64,000 nucleotides of DNA from Rhodopseudomonas sp. P2A-2r (GTDB lineage: Bacteria; Pseudomonadota; Alphaproteobacteria; Rhizobiales; Xanthobacteraceae), in the NCBI RefSeq assembly GCF_026015985.1, contig NZ_CP110389.1, forward strand, positions 4,558,001-4,622,000, written 5' to 3'. Shown here piece by piece: positions 34,184 through 42,910 of the stretch (position 1 is its first letter; the number at the start of each line of letters is the position of its first letter). Below the pieces are notes generated by a model, which saw nothing but the letters and a program-made list of their open reading frames with translations, made no database searches and was not told the origin of the DNA. The position numbers were made by a program, and so were the translations under genes.

Positions 34184-34189
34184 GCGGCG

Positions 34190-34468
34190 TCAGCGTTGCC
34201 GCCGCTCGCGCTGCGGGGACAGCGACACCACGCCCTTGTAGTCGATGTTGATCACGCAATTGCCGTTGAGGTCGGCGGCAGCCTGCAGGCAGCCCTGATA
34301 GTCATAGAACCGGCACAGCTGCGGTACGCTGTCCGGACCGAGCGGACCGCCGCGCTTGACGCAGAACGGCGGCACGTTCGATGTGGCCGCGGCGGCCGGC
34401 AGCGCCTGCCCTGCCGCGCCGCCAAGCAGAACCAGCGCGGCAAGCGTTGCGCGTCGAATGCAGGTCAT
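34190..34468 (-). CDS. DUF3551 exported protein 1
   Basis: A 92-residue protein with signal peptide ('MTCIRRATLAALVLLGGAAG' into 'QALPAAAA'). The mature part has the DUF3551 pattern of four cysteines: 'PPFCVKRGG', 'PQLCRFYDYQGCLQAAADL' and 'GNCVINIDY'. DUF3551 proteins are small periplasmic or secreted proteins numerous in Bradyrhizobiaceae; function unknown. ATG 34468 is chosen because AAGGGA lies 7 nt upstream; ATG 34483 would add five residues. It is followed upstream by a paralogue 50 bp away. Confidence 0.85.
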   Translation of the reverse strand: MTCIRRATLAALVLLGGAAGQALPAAAATSNVPPFCVKRGGPLGPDSVPQLCRFYDYQGCLQAAADLNGNCVINIDYKGVVSLSPQRERRQR

Positions 34469-34518
34469 CAGCGATCCCTTCATAAACTATAACTGTCGTT
34501 CCGATCGCATCAGCCGGA

Positions 34519-34824
34519 TCAGCGCCCGCCCGGATAGACCGCGCGCCAGCCGTTCGGTGCCGCCACGACCTGGCCGGGAAAGTCGATATTGACCACGCAA
34601 TTGGCGCGCCGCACGGCAGCGGCCTCCAGACAGGTCTGCCAGTCGTAGTAGCCGCAGATTTGCGGCGCGCCGCCCGGACCGTTGGTCGACCCCGGCAGCA
34701 GGCAGAACGGCGATTGCGATGTGCGCAATGGCGCGGCCTGCGCGGCAGGGGCGACGGGTGGGAGCAGCGGCACGGCCAATGCAAGGCCCGCCATCACCAG
34801 CGCGGTACGCAGCGTGAGTCTCAT
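34519..34824 (-). CDS. DUF3551 exported protein 2
   Basis: A 101-residue paralogue of the neighbouring DUF3551 protein. The signal peptide 'MRLTLRTALVMAGLALAVPL' runs to 'APAAQA'; the mature part has 'SPFCLLPGSTNGPGG', 'PQICGYYDWQTCLEAAAVRR' and 'ANCVVNIDFPGQVV', so the same four cysteines are kept. The C-terminus is Gly/Pro-rich. ATG 34824 is well placed; the Shine-Dalgarno is AGAGGCGATC about 3 nt upstream (AGAGGCG). The pair presumably arose by tandem duplication. Confidence 0.85.
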   Translation of the reverse strand: MRLTLRTALVMAGLALAVPLLPPVAPAAQAAPLRTSQSPFCLLPGSTNGPGGAPQICGYYDWQTCLEAAAVRRANCVVNIDFPGQVVAAPNGWRAVYPGGR

Positions 34825-34963
34825 GATCGCCTCTTTGAATGCGGCCGTCAGCAGCCGTTCCGTCAGAGGCCGAATATATAGCAGGCGGCGAAGGTCGCCA
34901 CGGCCGTTCACGCGATTGCGTTCGGGGCGGCCCCGCCGAATCGGGAAAGAATTGGGACAGACG

Positions 34964-35125
34964 CTATTTCAGCGAGCTGTTCACCTCGGTGAACTTGCCG
35001 CTCAGCGTCGGGCCGATGCCCTGCACGGTGGTGATGATGGCGAGGCAGATGCCGGCGGCGATCAGCGCGTATTCGATGGCGGTGGCGCCCGATTCATCGC
35101 GACAGAACTTCCAGATCAAACCCAG
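34964..35125 (-). CDS. Flp-family type IVb pilin
   Basis: A 53-residue pilin subunit of the tight-adherence (Tad) system. 'FCRDESGATAIEYALIAAGI' contains the prepilin peptidase site (G|ATAIEY, with the required Glu at +5 of the mature chain) leading into the hydrophobic N-terminal helix 'ALIAAGICLAIITTVQGIG'. The start is GTG 35125, with a perfect GAGGAGG 5 nt upstream; the open frame beyond it is not conserved. No tad/cpa assembly genes are in the window, so it must be assembled by machinery encoded elsewhere. Confidence 0.9.
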   Translation of the reverse strand: MGLIWKFCRDESGATAIEYALIAAGICLAIITTVQGIGPTLSGKFTEVNSSLK

Positions 35126-35258
35126 CACCGCGGCCTCCTCATCGGGCAGACACGGTTTCTTCCGCGCCAACCGGTGGGAACCCTACCGGCAAATGGTTGC
35201 CACAATCTTCACCAACCCCATCAAAATGGATGAACCGGCGGCAATTGCCCTGGTCGAC

Positions 35259-35480
35259 CTATGGCTTGAAGAAAGCGGGATCGTTGAGCGCCTTGATCAG
35301 GGTGTCGACCATGTCGGCTGCCGCGGAATCGTCGCGCTCCTCCAGCAGCTCCCACATCTTGCGCAGGTTGGCGCGCATCGGCGCCTTCAGCGACGGATCG
35401 CGCTCGATCAGCGTGCGCGCAATGCAGAAGGCGATGGCTTCGGTGCCCATCTTGGTCTGTTCGACGGTTGGTTTGCTCAT
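35259..35480 (-). CDS. Small helical protein of unknown function (73 residues)
   Basis: 'MSKPTVEQTKMGTEAIAFCI' then 'ARTLIERDPSLKAPMRANLR' and 'KMWELLEERDDSAAADMVDT' followed by 'LIKALNDPAFFKP'. A soluble all-helical protein without cysteine pairs. ATG 35480 is preceded by GAGGATCAGGCC, so GAGGAT is a plausible ribosome-binding site. I do not recognise the family, though close relatives seem common in Bradyrhizobium. It is a separate unit between the Flp pilin and the autotransporter. Confidence 0.7.
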   Translation of the reverse strand: MSKPTVEQTKMGTEAIAFCIARTLIERDPSLKAPMRANLRKMWELLEERDDSAAADMVDTLIKALNDPAFFKP

Positions 35481-35556
35481 GGCCTGATCCTCGCGGCGCG
35501 TTCGATGGCCGCTGTTAGGCTGGCATCGCGCCCTGTGTCAATTCCGCGCAGATCGC

Positions 35557-38500
35557 TCACCACGCATAGCGCACCACGCCCTTGCCGGCGTAGCTGCGGG
35601 TGACGTCGGAGAACTCGCCCTCAAACGTCGCGCCGACGCTGATGCCGCTGATGAAGGTCAGTTCGGCCGCAGCCGTGGTCAGCGCCGCATTGGCCGCAGG
35701 CGACGCGCCGCCGACCACGAAGCTGGCGCCCGGCAGTGCCAGGAAGGTCGCGGTGGCCGAGCGGTCGGTATCGAAGTCATGCGCCCAGGCGGCACGGCCA
35801 CGCAGGGTCAGCATCTTGTCGCCCACCGCAAACGACCTGTCGCTGCGCAGGCCGAGCTCGCTGCGCGGCGCGGTGATACCCTTCGCGGCATAGGCCAGCG
35901 CAAACGTCGTCGGCCCCGACAACGTGGTCTCCGCATAGGCCGGCAGGTCGAGATAGGTCAGCTGCGTCGCTGCATAGGGCGTGACGCCGGCGTCGCCGAA
36001 CCACGGCAGCGCAAAGCGGTTGCCGGCCTCGAGCCGCGCCGACAGGCTGTTGGTGTTGAAGTTTGCGCGCAACTGATCGAGCCCGCCCACCGAGACGATG
36101 CGGTCGGTCGTCACATCCTGCCAGCCATAGGCCGCCGACGCGGTGACATAGGCGGCGCCGATCGTGTGGCGCACGAAGCCGCCGAGCTGGAACAGGTCAG
36201 AACGCCCGCTGCCGCCGCCGACGACACTGAAGTTGGTAGCGCCGCCGGCCAGCGCAAAGCCGGCGACGGTCTGCGGCGACAGATGATAGTCGGCCCCGAA
36301 CGCGACGCCGCCGATCCGGCTGGTCGACGTGTTGGAGCCGGCCGCCACATTGCCGTCGGTGGTCTGAGTGCCGCCGAAGCCCGACGCCCACACGTTCCAG
36401 AACGGCCGGAACGCGGGGACGCGCGGCGGCGCCTTGGTGATCATCGCAAAGGCGTCGCGCGCCGAGCCGCTGCGCTTGTCGCCGGTGGCGGCGTAGGCGC
36501 TCATCGCATCGCCCTCCTCCGCATAAGCCGTCGCCGACGATGCCTCGCCGCCGCGGCCGGCGATGTTCGGGTCGGACATGGTCCCGACGAACTGCGTCGC
36601 CGCATTGAGGCCGGTCTGATGCGTCGCGGTCGGCGTCTCGCCGGAGATCTGCGTCAACGCATTGGTGAGGTTACTGCCGCTCAAGGCCAACACCGCGTCG
36701 AAGCGCGCCGGCACCGTGGCGCCACCGGACAGGTAGCCGTCATGCGCGGCAACCAACGCGCCATGGTTGCGCGACAGCACCAGGTCGCTGGCAAACCCGC
36801 CGGTGGCGGTCAACGTCACGTCGGTGAGGCTGTAGCTGAGGCTGCCGGTGTATCCCGGCGGCGCGCTGACGCCGGCAAACGTGCCGTTCAGCGCGCCGGC
36901 ATGCAGGATGCTCTTGATCACCGTCCAGTTCTGCCAGCCTGACGAGGCGGGTATCGCCACCGTGCCGCCCAGAAACGCCGTGCCCGACACATTGACCGAC
37001 GTCATCCCGGACAAGCCGACATGCACGAGGTAAGTGGCACCGGCCTGGAAGCCGAGCGTGCCGGCGACCGTCATCGACGTCGTGGGCGTCGAGCCCGGCG
37101 CGAAGGTCCCGCCATCGTCGATCAGCAGCTTGCCCACGGTGCCGGTGCCGCGCAGCACGCCGCCGCTGAGCACCGAGATCTGGTTTGAAGCGGCGATCGA
37201 ACCATCGACCTGCAGGATGCCGCTTTTGACCTGCGTCAGGTTGCTGTAGCTGCTGGTGCCCGACAGGATCAGCAACCCCGGGCCGGTCTTGATGAGGCCG
37301 CCGGGCGACACGCCGTCGACGATCGCGCCGGTGATGCGGGCGTCCTGCTCGGTTGCGATGGCCGCGATGCCGGCGACGCTGATCGCATTGCCGAGGCTCA
37401 GTCCGGGCGTCGTCATGTTCAAGGTGCTGCCGGACTGCAGCTTCAGCGCGCCGCTGCCGATGGACTGCGAATTGTTGATCGCCAGCGTGCTGCCCGTTGT
37501 CACGGTGGTGCCGCCGCCATAGGTGTTGGCGCCGCTCAGCGACACCACGTTGCCCCCTGCGGTGGTGATCGCCAGTGCGCCGTCGCCGGTGAAGATGTTG
37601 CCGTAGGCCGCGCTCGCCCCGGTCTGCAGCAGCGTCAGCACGCCGCCAATGTTGATATTGCCGGTCAGCGTGCCGCCGGCCAGAGTGGTCAGTTGGCTGG
37701 TACCATAGAAATTGATGGCGTTGGCGCGGATGAAGCCGTCGCCCGACAGGCCGCCGCTGATGCTGCCCGCGTTGACGACGGTGAGATCGACGCCGACCAC
37801 GCCGACGCCGCCGACGCCGGCATTGCCCGTAGTACCCTTGGAGCCCACGACAGCGCCGGACAACTCGCCGCCCGATCCGCCGAGGCCGCCGCTGCCGCCC
37901 TGCACTGTGCCATAATTGCGCAGCGTGTTGCCGGCCGGAGAAAATTCAAAATGGATTCCGGTGCCGCCATCGCCACCGTTACCGCCACCGCTGCCGGTGA
38001 TGCCGGGCAGGAACATCGGGATGATGGCGGAGCCGGCATTGCCGCCGGTGCCGCCGCTGCCGCCCGTGATGGTGTTGTAGTTGTCGACGGTGCGCGCGCC
38101 GGTGCCGATCATGTACACGCCGTAGCCGCCCTCGCCGCCGCCACCGCCGCCCCCGCCATTGCCGGCGGCGCCGGGGCCGGCCCCGGGATTGAAAATATAG
38201 TTGACCTGGCCGCCGGCGCCGCCCGTGCCGCCGGTGCTACCGGCGACTGGCGTGACCAGCGTGAGATATCCGCTGCCGATCTGGCCATGGGCACCGCCGG
38301 TGCCACCGCCGCCACCGCCGCCACCGAAGCAGCCGTCATTGTCGCGGCCCGCCGCGCCGGCAGCGGCGTTGACCGGACCGCCGCCAGGGCCGCCCAGCCC
38401 GCCGCCGGCACCGCCGCCGCCGCCGCCGCCGCTGCCCGCGGTGCAGACCTGGCTTCCGGCCTGGCCGAAATCGCCGACGGGGTTCCTGCCGGAATTCGAC

Positions 38501-38772
38501 ACGCCATAGCCGCCGCTGCTGGTGCCGAACAGCGGGATCAGCCCCTGCCCGGTGCCGCCGTTTCCGCCAGCCGCGCGCACCGGGCTGGTGTTGAGCAGCA
38601 GCGCTGCGAAGGCCGCGCCCGACAGTTTCTGCGGCAGGCGATGGAGAACGCCGCGGCTGAATGCCTGCAAGGTCACAACGGCGCCGGCGCGCGTCGTCTC
38701 GTCGCGCACCAAAACCTGCAAATGTTCCACGTCGCGGCCCCCGGGCTGACTGTTGACGCCAGTCCAGCACAT
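35557..38772 (-). CDS. Autotransporter with glycine-rich passenger (1071 residues)
   Basis: A type Va secreted/outer-membrane protein. After a signal region ('KLSGAAFAALLLNTSPVRAA', ending near residue 68) comes a passenger with about 270 residues dominated by GGxGGxGG tracts. Beta-helix repeats follow, including three to four autotransporter-associated strand repeats ('GGGTTVTTGSTLAINNSQSI', 'LIKTGPGLLILSGTSSYSNL', 'GTVGKLLIDDGGTFAPGSTP'). The last ~280 residues are the beta-barrel ('WNVWASGFGGTQTTDGNVAA' to terminal 'AGKGVVRYAW', ending in aromatic Trp). The barrel inserts in the outer membrane and exports the passenger. ATG 38772 precedes the signal by ~45 residues; a downstream GTG ('VEHLQVLVRD') is an alternative start. 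The frame is intact across 3.2 kb. Confidence 0.92.
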   Translation of the reverse strand: MCWTGVNSQPGGRDVEHLQVLVRDETTRAGAVVTLQAFSRGVLHRLPQKLSGAAFAALLLNTSPVRAAGGNGGTGQGLIPLFGTSSGGYGVSNSGRNPVGDFGQAGSQVCTAGSGGGGGGGAGGGLGGPGGGPVNAAAGAAGRDNDGCFGGGGGGGGTGGAHGQIGSGYLTLVTPVAGSTGGTGGAGGQVNYIFNPGAGPGAAGNGGGGGGGGEGGYGVYMIGTGARTVDNYNTITGGSGGTGGNAGSAIIPMFLPGITGSGGGNGGDGGTGIHFEFSPAGNTLRNYGTVQGGSGGLGGSGGELSGAVVGSKGTTGNAGVGGVGVVGVDLTVVNAGSISGGLSGDGFIRANAINFYGTSQLTTLAGGTLTGNINIGGVLTLLQTGASAAYGNIFTGDGALAITTAGGNVVSLSGANTYGGGTTVTTGSTLAINNSQSIGSGALKLQSGSTLNMTTPGLSLGNAISVAGIAAIATEQDARITGAIVDGVSPGGLIKTGPGLLILSGTSSYSNLTQVKSGILQVDGSIAASNQISVLSGGVLRGTGTVGKLLIDDGGTFAPGSTPTTSMTVAGTLGFQAGATYLVHVGLSGMTSVNVSGTAFLGGTVAIPASSGWQNWTVIKSILHAGALNGTFAGVSAPPGYTGSLSYSLTDVTLTATGGFASDLVLSRNHGALVAAHDGYLSGGATVPARFDAVLALSGSNLTNALTQISGETPTATHQTGLNAATQFVGTMSDPNIAGRGGEASSATAYAEEGDAMSAYAATGDKRSGSARDAFAMITKAPPRVPAFRPFWNVWASGFGGTQTTDGNVAAGSNTSTSRIGGVAFGADYHLSPQTVAGFALAGGATNFSVVGGGSGRSDLFQLGGFVRHTIGAAYVTASAAYGWQDVTTDRIVSVGGLDQLRANFNTNSLSARLEAGNRFALPWFGDAGVTPYAATQLTYLDLPAYAETTLSGPTTFALAYAAKGITAPRSELGLRSDRSFAVGDKMLTLRGRAAWAHDFDTDRSATATFLALPGASFVVGGASPAANAALTTAAAELTFISGISVGATFEGEFSDVTRSYAGKGVVRYAW

Positions 38773-39173
38773 CAGCCGAGCGACGAATCCTGACTACCCT
38801 AAAGCAACTGAGGATGGTTCCGACAATTCTTTGCGGCGTTCCCCGATATTCGGCCGCAGCAGCGCCTCGCCATGGGCGCTGCGACGCCGCGGCAACGATG
38901 ACGGAAGCCTCGACATTGGAGTCCGCGCGCCGCTTAAGTTGCCTATCAGACAAATATTTTACTAACGCGCGTGATCAATCAAGCTGCTGGCATTCCTCAG
39001 CTAATCGGCGATTATCCGGATATTTGACCGGCATCTGCGCGCCTTATGACGGTTGCCGCACGACAAAGGGACTTGAGAACCCTATATGTAGGGCACCCCG
39101 CGCGGAACGTGCTCTCGGAGCGTCATTCCCACCCCCTGCGGAATCGGCCCGACCGATCGGGCAGGATACCGTC
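38773..39173. other. Divergent region between the autotransporter and the second Crp regulator
   Basis: No gene. It contains AT-rich sequence around 38935-39030 and a 14-bp inverted repeat CCCTAtatgTAGGG at 39080-39093, about 80 bp before the Crp start. That repeat could be an operator or part of the promoter. The first half is GC-rich and featureless. Confidence 0.45.
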
Positions 39174-39901
39174 ATGCTTGCCCCCAATCTCGGCAGCCCA
39201 CTCGACAACGCGCTGTTGTCGGCGCTGCCCGCAGTGAATTCAATGCGCTGCTGCTCCCGCATTTCACCATCCAGCCGATGCCGCAGGGCCATCTGGTGCT
39301 GGAGGCCGGCGATGAGTTCGACCATGTCTGGTTTCCGCACAATGGCATGATCTCGCTGCTGGTGGTGCTGAGCGACGGCAAATCGATCGAGATCGCCACC
39401 GTCGGCCGCGAAGGCGTGGTCGGCGCCATGTCCGGCTTCGGCCTGTACAGGTCGCTGGTGCGCGCGGTGATTCAGCTTCCCATGGCGGCGTCGCGGATTT
39501 CGGCGGCGGTGTTCCGCAAGGCCGCGGCGCAGAGCGACGCCATTCGCGACCTGTGCATCCGCTACAATGAAATCCTGCTGTCGCAGGCGCGCATTACCGC
39601 CGCCTGCAACGCGGTGCATCCGGTGGAAGCGCGGTTCTGCCGCTGGCTGCTGCAGTCTGCGGATCGCGCCAACGACGACACCGTGGCACTGACCCAGGAA
39701 TTCCTCGCCGAAATGCTCGGCGTGCGCCGAACCTCAGTCACCGAAGTCGCCAGCAGACTGCAGGCGGCCGGCTTCATCTCCTATTCCCGCGGCGTCATCA
39801 AGATCATCGATCGCGCCGGCCTGGAAGCCGCGGCCTGCGAGTGCTACCGGACCCTGATCGACGAGTCCGCGATCATCTATGATCTACACGCACCTGCATA
39901 A
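39174..39901 (+). pseudogene. Crp/Fnr-family regulator 2, one frameshift as given
   Basis: Restored, about 242 residues. It starts 'MLAPNLGSPLDNALLSALPA' at ATG 39174 (AGGAT upstream). One C added near 39232 gives 'SEFNALLLPHFTIQPMPQGH', then the effector domain 'HVWFPHNGMISLLVVLSDGK', 'VGREGVVGAMSGFGL' and the winged helix 'LTQEFLAEMLGVRRTSVTEV' with 'FISYSRGVIKIIDRAGLEAA' and the tail 'CECYRTLIDESAI'. It is the same subfamily as the regulator at 22623. There is no N-terminal cysteine cluster, so it is unlikely to sense oxygen directly. It lies just upstream of a small gene that has an FNR/FixK-type box. Confidence 0.83.
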
Positions 39902-39923
39902 GTGCCAAAATCGACTCTCATAT

Positions 39924-39937
39924 TTGACTTAGATCAA
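39924..39937 (+). promoter_or_regulatory. FNR/FixK-type box (TTGA-N6-TCAA)
   Basis: TTGACTTAGATCAA is a symmetric anaerobox of the kind bound by FixK2/FnrN in this group. It is centred about 128 bp upstream of the 71-residue gene at 40059. A weak TAGGCT/TAGCAC region lies about 40 bp downstream of the box, the spacing expected for a class II activated promoter. Confidence 0.65.
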
Positions 39938-40058
39938 GCAGGGTTGAGCAATTGAGTCCTATTCCGGACAGCAATGGGTCTAGGCTGGCATAGCACCGCG
40001 GCAACGACATTCCGCGGTGACAGGGAGGCCGATGCCTCCCGCAGCGGGGGAGTGTTCG

Positions 40059-40274
40059 ATGGCAACCGGTAGCCGTATTCCGACTGTTGAACGCCGCTAC
40101 AGCCGCGCCGAACTGTTCGAGTTGCAGCGCAGCACCCTGCTCTATGCGCGGTCGTTTCCCGTCGGCCCCGAACGCAACCAGCACCGCCAGATCGCGCAGT
40201 CGCTGCGCGACTTGTTCCGCAACAAGGTCTGGCTCGCCACACACACGGTCGAGATCCCCGGCAGCACCGGCTAG
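40059..40274 (+). CDS. Small basic protein under a probable FixK box (71 residues)
   Basis: 'MATGSRIPTVERRYSRAELF' then 'ELQRSTLLYARSFPVGPERN' and 'QHRQIAQSLRDLFRNKVWLA' ending 'THTVEIPGSTG'. GGGGGAG lies 6 nt before ATG 40059, so translation is well supported. The 'RSFPVGPERNQHRQIAQSLR' core is typical of a small conserved rhizobial protein whose function I do not know. The upstream FNR/FixK-type box suggests induction at low oxygen. That is inference. Confidence 0.7.
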   Translation: MATGSRIPTVERRYSRAELFELQRSTLLYARSFPVGPERNQHRQIAQSLRDLFRNKVWLATHTVEIPGSTG

Positions 40275-40299
40275 CGCGTGATCGTCACAGAAGAGCGCT

Positions 40300-40392
40300 T
40301 GTCCCGGATGCGATGCGGCCTAGCGAAGCGAAGCTTCGCAGGGTTCTGCGTCGCAGAGCCAAAGCGGCGCGCGCTGCATCGCGTCGGGGACC
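40300..40392. repeat. RIME-like intergenic repeat, copy 1
   Basis: GTCCCGGATGCGATGCGGCCTAGCGAAGCGAAGCTTCGC and following imperfect arms. It matches the repeat at 50214-50352 (GTCCCGGACGCGGTGCGGCCTGGCGAAGCGAAGCTTCGC). It contains the palindrome GCGAAGCTTCGC. It is a dispersed element between convergent genes. Confidence 0.8.
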
Positions 40393-40417
40393 CGATTCAA
40401 CCAGAATCGATTCCGGT

Positions 40418-40759
40418 CTAGCGCGCCGAAAACTTCGGAATGCTCTCCGCAAAGCCGTTGAAGCAGGTCAGCCGCTCGTCTTCTTCCTTGATGAAGCGGC
40501 AATCCGCCACGCCCTTGGCGGGCACCGGCTTCGCCTTCGGCGGCTTCGGCGGGAACACCGCATCGAAGCAGTCCAGCCGCGGCTTCGAGCCATCCTCGAT
40601 CTCGAGGCAGGCCAGCAATTTCTCGGCATTGGACAGCTGCTTGCCGGCATTGCGCGGCTTCACCTGCACCAGCGGCTTGCCGCCGACCGTGGGCGGCGGG
40701 CTTTGCGCCAGGGCGGTGGTCGAAGAAAGCACGACGGCGATGGCAATCAGTGTTTTCAT
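40418..40759 (-). CDS. Small exported protein of unknown function (113 residues)
   Basis: The signal peptide 'MKTLIAIAVVLSSTTALAQ' is followed by a Pro-rich stretch and 'AEKLLACLEIEDGSKPRLDC' with 'GVADCRFIKEEDERLTCFNG'. Four cysteines could form two disulfides in the periplasm. The C.EI.D...RL.C pattern is repeated twice, a duplicated motif seen in small secreted proteins of Bradyrhizobiaceae. ATG 40759 is the sole plausible start. Function unknown. Confidence 0.75.
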   Translation of the reverse strand: MKTLIAIAVVLSSTTALAQSPPPTVGGKPLVQVKPRNAGKQLSNAEKLLACLEIEDGSKPRLDCFDAVFPPKPPKAKPVPAKGVADCRFIKEEDERLTCFNGFAESIPKFSAR

Positions 40760-41125
40760 GTCAGTTCGTTTCGCTTCGTCAGGAGGGCGGTACCGGCGGC
40801 AACACAGCCACCCAATTCACCTTCCATAATACCGTCGGACATCGACTACAACGGGATTGCGTCGGGGAGCGGCTCGTTGGGGCATGGGACGGAAGCGGCA
40901 ATCCGCCGTTCGTTGACCGCGATGGGATGGCAGGGACCGGATACGCACCAGGCGGATGCGATAGCCAGCGCCCCGCGGCGCACTGTCTACTGTCGCAGCC
41001 TCCCCCGCAGAGGCGCGTAGCCTGCGGGGATCATCACAAAGGCGACAGGCTTTTGCTAGCCGAATACGCCAGCCTGCTCTTTCTCAAGATAAACAAGATT
41101 GGTCTTTCGTAACGCGTCATCAGAT

Positions 41126-42366
41126 TGAGCTGCACCCGGTTCCGAAGACACCAAGTTAGGTGTTTTATGGAGCTGGAGGTGTGTCATGGAGAGACGGAAG
41201 TTTACGCGAGAGTACAAGCTTGGGGCGGTCAAGCTGATCAAGGATCGGGGCGTGTCCTACGCCCAGGCTGCCGACGACCTCGGCGTTCATCCGACGCAGC
41301 TGCGTGAATGGGTGAAGAAGTTCGCCGACGACCCGCAACATGCTTTTCCCGGGCAAGGTCAGATGAAGCCGGAGCAGCAGGAGATCACGCGCCTCAGGCG
41401 CGAGGTTGCCAAACTGAAGGCAGAGCGCGACATCCTAAAAAAGCCGCGGCCTACTTCGCGAAGGAATCGATGTGAAGTTCGGTTTCATTTCGAAGCACCG
41501 GGGGCTCTGGCCGGCGGAGTGGTTGTGCGAGGCGCTCGGTGTCTCGCGAGGTGGGTTCTATGCCTGGCTGGAGCGTTCACGCAGTCGGCGGAGCCGAAGC
41601 GATGAGGAATTGGGTGCGAAGGTTCGAGCCAGCTTCCTCGCAAGCGACCGCACTTACGGCGCCAGGCGTGTATGGCACGACCTGCTTGCAGAGGGTGTGT
41701 CGTGTGGGCTACACCGGGTCGAACGATTGATGCGCCTACAAGCTCTCAGGGCGCGGCCGCGACAGCGCCGCCTTCCTCCTGATGTGGGTGAACGTCAGGC
41801 GAGCGCCGTCGCTGCCAACGTGCTCGACCGCGCCTTCGAGGCGGCGGCTCCCAACCGCAAATGGATCGCCGACTTCACCTATGTCTGGACGGCGGAAGGC
41901 TGGATTTATGTGGCGGCCGTCGTCGACCTGTTCTCTCGGCGCGTAGTTGGCTGGTCGATGCAAACCGCAATGACGGCGCAACTTGTGACCGACGCCCTCG
42001 TGATGGCAATCTGGCGACGAGGCAAACCTGATGCGCTGCTCCACCATTCCGACCGGGACAGCCAACACCAGCGAGCAGTTCCAGCGATTGATGGCCGACC
42101 ACGGCGTCGTCTGTTCAATGAGCCGGTCTGGAAATGTCTGGGACAACGCGGCTATGGAGAGCTTCTTCTCGTCGTTGAAGACGGAGCGAACCGCGCGCAA
42201 GATCTACCGAACAAGGAACGAAGCCAAGGCCGATGTGTTCGACTACATCGAACGCTTCTACAATCCGAAGCGTCGTCACTCGACCATCGGATATCTAAGC
42301 CCTATGGAGTTCGAGCAAAGGGCCGGATTAGTTTAAGCCGGTGTCAACAGAACCGGGTGCAGCTCA
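41126..42366 (+). mobile_element. IS3-family insertion sequence (IS407-like), near complete
   Basis: A 1.24-kb element with imperfect terminal inverted repeats: left TGAGCTGCACCCGGTTCCGAAGACACC and right TGAGCTGCACCCGGTTCTGTTGACACC (read inward). It contains orfA and orfB transposase frames on the plus strand. Flanks suggest a 3-bp TGA target duplication if the element is taken to include one extra T on one side. It interrupts the ATPase gene read on the opposite strand. No second copy is in the window. Confidence 0.88.
41186..42336 (+). CDS. IS3-family transposase orfAB (programmed frameshift; extra break in orfB as given)
   Basis: OrfA (41186 onward) has the helix-turn-helix 'YAQAADDLGVHPTQLREWVK' and leucine zipper 'ITRLRREVAKLKAERDILKK'. 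The A6G run at about 41440 is the expected -1 slippage site joining orfA to orfB ('FGFISKHRGLWPAEWLCEAL'). OrfB carries the DDE core: 'IADFTYVWTAEGWIYVAAVV' (D), 'LHHSDRG' (D) and 'AMESFFSSLKTER' (E), ending 'PMEFEQRAGLV'. A second, non-programmed break near 42055 (GGG; GGGG restores 'HSDRGTANTSEQF') separates the second Asp from the Glu block. So the transposase is either inactive or mis-sequenced. Confidence 0.88.
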
Positions 42367-42910
42367 ATCATCGCCTCGAACTGGGCCGACAGACTTGCTG
42401 TATTTCTTTTTGGGAACGCGCCCTTTGACGGGATCGATCCGAAGAATTTCATCCAGAACGTCTTCTTTGTCGCTGGATTCGTGGCGGCAGTGTCAAGCCA
42501 CTTCTTGAATTCCGTCAGCGTACTGATCAAGACACTTATCAAGACATCCGGGTAGCTGTGTCCTTTAAACTGCTCAAGATCAACGTATGCGATAGGCGTT
42601 CGACTGATAGTCAAATCAGAGGCGACCTTATGCAGCAGGCTCGATTTGCCAGAGCCGCGCCGGCCAAAAATGATGTGATGACGCTTATTTTTCGCTTTGT
42701 CTAAAACTCCTGGAGTGGGCTCAATGAAATACTTGACGCTATCTCCAGTCGCTCGGGTTGATTCTTCGACAAGTTTGCTGAGCTGCCGAACTTGGGTACT
42801 TTGAATAGGATACTCAACTGTCATGGCAATCATTACACCCCCTAGATTGGCATCATTACCCGCTCCACGACATAACCACAAGTTGCATCGTCCGCTAGCA
42901 GCTTTGTCCC

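Larger units (their letters stand above)
41034..42833 (-). pseudogene. P-loop ATPase gene interrupted by an IS3-family element
   Basis: The 5' part (42833 to 42367) encodes about 155 residues: 'MTVEYPIQSTQVRQLSKLVE', 'HHIIFGRRGSGKSSLLHKVA' (Walker A GRRGSGKSS) and 'IAYVDLEQFKGHSYPDVLIS' (Walker-B-like strand). The frame then runs into the IS terminus. Beyond the IS, at 41125-41034, the other half resumes as 'MTRYERPILFILRKSRLAYS' and 'ASKSLSPL' with a stop. Joining the flanks after removing a 3-bp duplicated TGA restores one frame ('QFEAMMTRYERPIL'). The whole protein would be about 185 residues. The domain resembles P-loop ATPases of the Sll1717 type or ORC/Cdc6-like AAA proteins, usually larger. 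GGGGG lies just before ATG 42833. Confidence 0.7.

Noticed and set aside
37693..38793. A 366-codon plus-strand frame opposite the glycine-rich passenger
   Set aside because: Ala-rich antisense of GGX repeats; no start signal or recognisable motif.
41430..41475. Frame break between orfA and orfB of the IS3 element as a sequencing error
   Set aside because: An A6G run at the junction is the expected programmed -1 frameshift site of IS3-family elements, unlike the later break near 42055.
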